Shown here piece by piece: positions 55,117 through 59,898 of a stretch of DNA of 59,898 nt (position 1 is its first letter; each line of letters starts with the position of its first letter). Both the position numbers and the translations under genes were made by a program. The stretch lies in contig CM030934.1 in the NCBI GenBank assembly GCA_018136815.1, positions 2,492,172 through 2,552,069 on the forward strand. The letters run 5' to 3'. This stretch comes from Isochrysis galbana. Lineage: Eukaryota > Haptophyta > Isochrysidales > Isochrysidaceae. Below the pieces are notes generated by a model, which searched no databases, was not told the origin of the DNA, and was given only the letters and a program-made list of their open reading frames with translations.

Positions 55117-55607
55117 TGGCCATCTGGGGACCTGAAGTGGGGCCGCAGGCGCGCGCCATGGGCCCCCGCCGCAGGGAAGAGAGGAGGACAAGGGAAGAGA
55201 GAGGGGAGGGGGGAGCGGTCCGGTGCTAACGTATCTTCTTGCCCTGTTTAGGTAAAAGAAGATGAAGGCTGCCAAAGCCAGGAAGGAAGGGCCGCGGCTC
55301 GCCGCGGCCACTCGCTCGGGCGAGGGAGAATAGTGCTCTGGACCCCTAAACTCTCGATTGCCCCCCCCCCCCCCCTGCGTTGTTTTACCCGAAAGGGGTT
55401 TTCCCCCAGCGTGGCCTCGAGGAGAGGGTGTGCTGGGGTGCGCAGGGCCGGTGCATGCACTAGGGGGAGGACAAATACCGAGGGGGGGGGGCAATGCACT
55501 CTCCCCCCGGTACCACGCGGACACCTGGCTCGTCAGGCATGGCGGGAGTCCGGGGCTGAAAAGTTGTGTCCAATTAGCTAGTGGGGTTGGCTAGGACATA
55601 ACATTAG
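55117..55607 (-). repeat. Dispersed repeat RG, copy 2 (about 490 bp)
   Basis: Its minus strand matches 6932-7426, with the same landmarks in the same order. The outer end is GTTATGTCCTAGCCAACCCC, followed by AT-rich TAATTTTAATTTTAATTTAA. Confidence 0.8.
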
Positions 55608-55644
55608 TAATTTTAATTTTAATTTAATTATGGCAGCAGCACGC

Positions 55645-55757
55645 GCCAAGGTGTACGGGCAGGTGCGCTGAGGGCTGTCGTGTTAGTACCGGGCTACCGG
55701 GCTAGTTAGTGGGAGTAGTGGTAGTGGTACAAATGCTCAGTTATTTTATTGTTTATG
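55645..55757 (+). repeat. Solo 3' tail (RJ), copy
   Basis: CCAAGGTGTACGGGCAGGTG..CTGAGGGCTGTCGTGTTAG..CCGGGCTAG..GTGGTAC.AA.GCTCAG.TATTTTATT matches the ends of N1, N2 and 44148-44320. No clear duplication. Confidence 0.7.
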
Positions 55758-56060
55758 GAGGCTCATTAGGCCTGCATCCTGCATCGACTACTCGCTCAAC
55801 GCCGGCGACGACAGCCGCCTCACCCTGCTCATCGTGGGGGACAGCAGCGACGACGTCTTGTTGGCTAGCATTCCTAGCCACATACACCGGACGAGCCATG
55901 CACCAACCGCGCATACCCCCATCGCAGGGGAGGGGCTCCGTTGCCGTCGAGCCGTCGAGGCACGGTCCCTCAGCACTAGGATGAAACTAGAACAACAAGA
56001 AAACTCACATAGCGGCTCCCGGCAGGGACAGCGCAGCCTCGATCGTCGTTCCTCTGTAAC
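55758..56060 (+). other. Possible host exon fragment
   Basis: A plus-strand frame reads SCIDYSLNAGDDSRLTLLIV then GDSSDDVLLA and degenerates to low-complexity. The first part looks like real protein. It starts right after an RJ tail, as if a gene had been interrupted. Not assigned. Confidence 0.3.
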
Positions 56061-56184
56061 TTGAGTCGTAGTAGGCGCCGCCGACGACGACCTTCCTCCC
56101 GCACTCCCTCCAGCCACCGCTGCGGCGGCAACCCGCGCGAGACGGGGGGGAACCAACGGGCGCCAAGGGAGCGCGGCCGGCCCC

Positions 56185-56375
56185 GGCTGCTCGCGCGCCC
56201 CCCCCCCCCCCCCCCTCCCGCTCCCCCCCTCTCTCTCCCCTCTCTCCCCGGCCCCCGCCCTCCCCCCCCCCCCCCCCTCCCCCCTTCCTCGCCCCCCCCC
56301 CCCTCGCCCCCCCCCCGGCCTTTCCCAGCCCCCCCCTCCCCCCCCCTCGCCCCCCTCCTCCCGCCCCGCCCAAGG
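56185..56375 (+). promoter_or_regulatory. C-rich pyrimidine tract upstream of the small signal-peptide gene
   Basis: Long C and CT runs (C14-C18 stretches with CCTCC) end about 60 bp before the ATG at 56436, as at the SR, PPP4R1-like, kinesin and FHA-RING genes. Confidence 0.45.
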
Positions 56376-56435
56376 AGTGCCTGCCGATTTGGTCCCCGCC
56401 GCCCCTGCCGCCCTCCTCGCCGCGCGACTTCACTC

Positions 56436-56825
56436 ATGCTAACAAACGCCATCCTCGTGCTTCTCGCTGCACCCGCTGGTGCGCTCATCTTGCAGGGATC
56501 TTCGGCAGGTCGCGCGCTCTTCCCGGCCACAGCCGTCGCGCGCGCTAGGCCATTGCTTTCTGAGCCTATAGACGGGAATGAGAGTCCAGCATCCGATGAC
56601 CAATTTGATATGGGCCTTTTGAAGATACCCATGCTCACAACGCCGGAACGTGCGGGATATCAGTCATTCCGTCAGAGGCAACGTCTTCAGACCGAGAAGT
56701 ACAGACCGAAGACACAGGAAGGCTCCGGCGAGCAATCTCAGTCCAATAACGGACACAACTTCGGATTTTCACTGAGCGACACTATATTTGATTCAGACGA
56801 CGACGCTTTCGGAAGCGGGGCATAG
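56436..56825 (+). CDS. Small secreted or organelle-targeted protein of unknown function
   Basis: A 129-codon frame from ATG 56436 to TAG. The N-terminus MLTNAILVLLAAPAGALILQ is a signal peptide; a basic, Ala-rich stretch (SSAGRALFPATAVARARPLL) follows and would fit a plastid transit peptide behind a signal peptide. The mature part is acidic and polar, with a conserved-looking segment MGLLKIPMLTTPERAGYQSF and a C-terminus ending NGHNFGFSLSDTIFDSDDDA. The frame stays open upstream only through the C-rich tract, and the start was chosen at the first Met that gives a signal peptide. The family is not recognised. Plastid location is inferred from the presequence style, shared with the gene at 17550-18537. 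Confidence 0.6.
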   Translation: MLTNAILVLLAAPAGALILQGSSAGRALFPATAVARARPLLSEPIDGNESPASDDQFDMGLLKIPMLTTPERAGYQSFRQRQRLQTEKYRPKTQEGSGEQSQSNNGHNFGFSLSDTIFDSDDDAFGSGA

Positions 56826-57298
56826 AGGAGTTGCATCTCATCGAATGCATGCTTCCTCCTCGACGTCTCAACACTCAATCCGCTTGCCATCCTCCGTGTA
56901 AACTTCTCAAAGCATGAAACTCTCCGCTGCCCTTGATGCTCGTGTAACTGCTATTCAAGGTTGAGAGCACTGTACTCTTGCAATACACCGAGCGCCAGCA
57001 TCTCTCCTTCGCTCAAAGTCCGTAAGCATGCCGTTCCGGCAAGGACAAGGCATCAAATTGTCCACCTGTTTGCCAAATTGACTTAGGCTTATTTGTGTGG
57101 TACATTCATTTCGTGCGCCGTCGTCACGTCTTTATCAACAGTAGACGACGTTGTTGTTTTGAGCGCCCTCCGCTGTTCGCTGCTGCTCCCAGAATGTACC
57201 ATCTGTTCTTGGCTGTTGTGTTACACGTACGTTCTTGAATGCGTCCAATCACAGTGTATCTCAAGCACGGCTTACATGGCTGTAGGGGCGCGTCATCC
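56826..57298. other. 3' flank, no supported feature
   Basis: AT-richer than average; no domain or repeat recognised up to the gap. Confidence 0.4.
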
Positions 57299-57398
57299 NN
57301 NNNNNNNNNNNNNNNNNNNNNNNNNNNNNNNNNNNNNNNNNNNNNNNNNNNNNNNNNNNNNNNNNNNNNNNNNNNNNNNNNNNNNNNNNNNNNNNNNN
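57299..57398. other. Assembly gap (100 N)
   Basis: Exactly 100 N. Confidence 0.99.
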
Positions 57399-58190
57399 TG
57401 CGTCCTCGCCTATGACTGCCGCCATACGCGCGTGGCCCTCGTTAGATGCGGCGTACCTCGCCACCATATGGCGCAGGGTAGCAGCTTGTCTGACGTGGCA
57501 GTGGACGTGTCGGAGACGAGCTCAGCTAACGCGCCGAAGATCACGAAGCACGGGCGTGACGCCCTCTTCTTGTACGTGGCTGCCGAGGAGCCGGAGCTGA
57601 TGGTGCAGCCCCCTGCTATCAGGCGGCGCGGCGACCGTGTCAGCAACGATGGCAATGATAGCAGTGACAACGAGGAAGAGGGGAGCGATATTGAGGAGGT
57701 GGAGGAATGCAGCGATGAGGCCAGCGAGGCCAGCGAGGCTAGTAAGACAAAGGAGGAAGATTTGCAGACTAACACCGCTCGCTCGAGCAGGCCCAACGCC
57801 GCTCGCGGCGTAGCGGGAGGTTGCGGCGGCGACGGGCACAGCGCCGAGGGTCGCGGCGGCGGTCATAATAGAGGTCGCCGCAGCGGTCGCCGCAGCGGCG
57901 ACGGGAGTGGCGGCGGGAGCTGTCGCGGCGGCGGGAGCTGTCGCGGCGGCGGGATCTGTGGCGGCGGTGGGCCTGCTGCTATGTGCCATTGTAGCGATGA
58001 GGATAGCTCCGACTCCGCTGCGATGATCCGCACTCAGGAAGTGGAAATCGCGCTACGCCGGGGAGAGCAAGCCGAGAATGATCGGGCAAAGCGGGCGAGG
58101 ACGCGTGCGGCTCGGTTGGCTGCGCGTGAGGAGCGACGCGGCAGCCGCGAGCAAGGATCGGAGAAGCGCCGGCGCTCCGCACGCTCCTAG
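57399..58190 (+). CDS. Low-complexity nuclear-type ORF, 5' end lost in gap
   Basis: The frame is open from the gap to TAG 58188-58190, about 263 codons. It has a short ordered start (LSDVAVDVSETSSANAPKIT, HGRDALFLYVAAEEPELMVQ), a very acidic stretch (SDNEEEGSDIEEVEECSDEA), a Gly/Arg/Ser-rich block with repeated SCRGGG, and a basic Arg/Ala-rich coiled end (AKRARTRAARLAAREERRGS, EKRRRSARS). Alternating acidic and basic low-complexity blocks suggest a nuclear protein or a transposon-encoded DNA-binding protein. Its real start and any upstream domain are hidden, and it may be a pseudogene. No family recognised. Confidence 0.4.
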   Translation, partial: CVLAYDCRHTRVALVRCGVPRHHMAQGSSLSDVAVDVSETSSANAPKITKHGRDALFLYVAAEEPELMVQPPAIRRRGDRVSNDGNDSSDNEEEGSDIEEVEECSDEASEASEASKTKEEDLQTNTARSSRPNAARGVAGGCGGDGHSAEGRGGGHNRGRRSGRRSGDGSGGGSCRGGGSCRGGGICGGGGPAAMCHCSDEDSSDSAAMIRTQEVEIALRRGEQAENDRAKRARTRAARLAAREERRGSREQGSEKRRRSARS

Positions 58191-58477
58191 TGCCCCAGCG
58201 CGTTCGCTTTCGTGGTGGTGTGCGGCGGCTCCGGCGCAGCGGGAACGTAGATAGAACGTAGCTAGCTAGCATGGCGGCGGTAGTAAGTCGGTTGTAGGTG
58301 GTTGTGTCGGCCTGGGCTTGCTGTAGTTGATTGAAGTCTTGCAGCTGGTGCTTTCTAGTACCCAGATTAGCGAATGGACGGTGTTTCCCACTTCTTGACA
58401 TTGTCGATGCCATTGTGCACTTTGCGCCCGTTCCGAGATCATAAAATGTGGTTTATGATCTCCGGCTGAGGCTCGTT
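58191..58477. other. Intergenic, no supported feature
   Basis: Nothing recognised apart from short GCTAGCTAGC and ATGTGGTTTATGATC strings. Confidence 0.4.
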
Positions 58478-58760
58478 TTAGCGCGCCCGGCATCAGTTTG
58501 AAGTTGGGCTCTCCGGGCCTCACTTGGAGACGTCAGACATCCAATGGGGTTAGCGGATGGCTGACTGCGACGAGGTTTCGGGGCGCGGCCTGCCCGATTG
58601 GCGTGACCATGCACCATGCCATGCGGGTGGGACCTGTGTATTTATTGGTATCTGGTGAGGTCCCCCATCCGGATGGATCGTCGAAAACGGGCACGCAGCG
58701 CGCCCGGTTTCGACTTGAAGTTGAGCTTTTCAAGCTTTTGCGATTTTAGCGTCTTCTGTC
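58478..58760 (+). repeat. Diverged satellite unit
   Basis: It contains GGCATCAGTTTGAAGTTGGG, CCTGCCCGATTGGCGTGACC, TATTGGTATCTGGTGAGGTC, CCATCCGGATGGATCGTC and a second end with CGACTTGAAGTTGAGC. It is the same family as 48905-49330. Both loci also share the 3' flank AGCTTTTGCGATTTTAGCGT, so they derive from one longer unit. Confidence 0.8.
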
Positions 58761-58770
58761 TTCTGTAGTC

Positions 58771-59898
58771 AACCTACTTTTATAAGTGGGGGTCAATGGG
58801 GGCCTCGCGCCCCCCTCTCTCCATCGCGGACACCCCCCGGGGTGGGCCCGTACAATCAACCCCAGCCCCTGCCCTTTGGCAGGGGCTGGGCAATCAACAC
58901 TCTGGCCCAGACCCCTAGTGGGCGCGGGCCGAGACTCGCACTCCCACGCCCAGCATGGGCCTGCCCTCGAGCTGACTCCCCCCCCTCCCCTGGTCGCCAG
59001 GCATACAGAGGCCACTGGGAGGCTCCAATGGCCAGCGTGGCAAGCGTGGGAGAGGCAGGGGGGGCCAGGGGCTGAGCCCCAGCCTCCACTGCCCCCTGAG
59101 CTGCCCTTGCTGGCCCTCTGGGAGCCCCCAAAGGCCCTCTGAGAGCAGGCCGTGGCGCGCCGCATGGCGACGCGCCGCAGGGAGAGGGGCGGAGGAGAAT
59201 GGAGAGAGGGAGAGGGGGGAATTTGCGCCCCCCCCGATGGAGTGCGGTAAGAAACGGGCCCCGTTGCAAACGACAAAAAGCCACCGTCCGATGGGAGGAG
59301 AGACTCCCCGTCTTAAAAGAGAAGTGGAAGCAGATATCTCAACTATACAAATACAACTTCTTAACACCTCGGGACTCATACTTACACTTTAAGCATATAC
59401 TTCATAGACGGATCGCAACGGCCAACAGATTCGCTGATGACCCGACCTGCCGCTTCTGTGGGGAAGCCCCCGAGTCGTCCACACACCTAGCGCGATGTCG
59501 CGCGACGGAACAAATCTTCACGTACATCGAGCAACTCTTCAAAACGCAAAACACATTGCAACACGTGACGGCACAACGGTTGTTCTGCTATCAGGTCGAC
59601 AGACCGCACCCCTCCTCGGGATATATAGGAATCTTAGCATGGAGATACATATTGACGGACTTCTACAACGTGCACTACGGCAACGCCGAGGCGAGATCGA
59701 CGAAAGCCATCCTAAGGGCCGTATTCTCGAGATTCCACTGGCTGGTCAAGGCGAAGGTAGGCTTCTTCCAACGCCTTAAAGCCCAGAGAGAAAGACTTGG
59801 ACTCCACGCCCCGAGCAACAAACACCTGCGCAGAATGATTTCCCCGCTATACTCAGTAGATAAAGAATTTAACCTGGAGATCTCTATCGATATGGCGC
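58771..59898 (+). mobile_element. LINE copy L4, 5' end joined to ORF2 C-terminus, runs off the window
   Basis: 58771-59270 matches the first 500 bp of N1 and N2, starting AACCTACTTTTATAAGTGGG. At about 59265-59270 it passes directly into an ORF2 C-terminal frame. The RT core is missing, as in L1. Confidence 0.8.
59265..59898 (+). pseudogene. LINE ORF2 C-terminal fragment (copy L4)
   Basis: The plus-strand frame reads ATVRWEERLPVLKEKWKQIS, then LYKYNFLTPRDSYLHFKHIL and HRRIATANRFADDPT, then the knuckle CRFCGEAPESSTHLARC and AWRYILTDFYNVHYG, and stays open to the window end. It is closest to copy L2 (LRWEKRLPDLSGKWKQVSQL), whereas L1 and L3 form a second subfamily. It has no start of its own: the 5' side is joined to LINE leader sequence in mid-ORF. 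Confidence 0.8.

Overview
The window is nuclear DNA of a GC-rich, intron-containing eukaryote. The most likely source is a unicellular alga with a secondary plastid, for example a haptophyte-like lineage, but this is an inference. The grounds are: spliceosomal introns of about 90-320 nt in most genes; a kinesin, a TRAPP subunit, a PP4 regulatory subunit and an SR splicing factor; a cysteine-biosynthesis acetyltransferase; and a protein (17550-18537) whose N-terminus looks like a signal peptide followed by a basic, proline-rich transit-like stretch. No species marker (rRNA, organelle gene) is present. Three runs of exactly 100 N (20595-20694, 32199-32298, 57299-57398) are scaffold gaps.

Host genes, left to right: SR splicing factor (+, about 2161-3799); PPP4R1-like HEAT protein (-, 9399-11846); secreted or plastid-directed amphipathic-repeat protein (-, 17550-18537); MFS transporter (-, 30992-32198, cut by a gap); kinesin (-, 32299-35409, cut by the same gap); TRAPPC12 (+, 37295-38815); small coiled-coil protein (+, 40623-41186); FHA-RING-PARP-finger protein (+, 44647-46231); serine O-acetyltransferase (+, 49841-50764); small signal-peptide protein (+, 56436-56825). 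I placed seven introns. Four of the seven begin GTGCG and a fifth begins GTGC. Several genes have a long C/T-rich tract just upstream of the start on the coding strand.

The rest is mostly mobile DNA. (1) Non-LTR retrotransposon (LINE) copies at 5486-6895, 28868-30599, 51398-53946 and 58771-end keep the zinc-knuckle C-terminus of ORF2, and some keep 5' or ORF1 sequence, but none has the reverse transcriptase core. Two elements of about 940 bp (42867-43800 and 46828-47773) carry the LINE 5' end and a short 3' tail, each between perfect 16-bp target-site duplications. (2) A 183-bp hAT-like MITE occurs twice with 8-bp duplications, and a hAT transposase C-terminus lies at 16653-16877. (3) A frameshifted Mutator-like transposase (20773-23622) lies next to a very precise inverted repeat (23637-24173). 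(4) A satellite of about 204 bp forms a 2-kb array at 13388-15470, with diverged outliers at 48905-49330 and 58478-58760. (5) Several other dispersed repeat families recur. (6) Three pieces look foreign: a giant-virus-type gene remnant joined to a LINE (28263-28855), a phage/virus-type DNA methyltransferase fragment behind a repeated leader (20094-20333), and an unidentified pair of ORFs overlapping by ATGA at the left edge.

The genes do not form an operon or pathway. They are ordinary housekeeping genes separated by transposon and satellite sequence.
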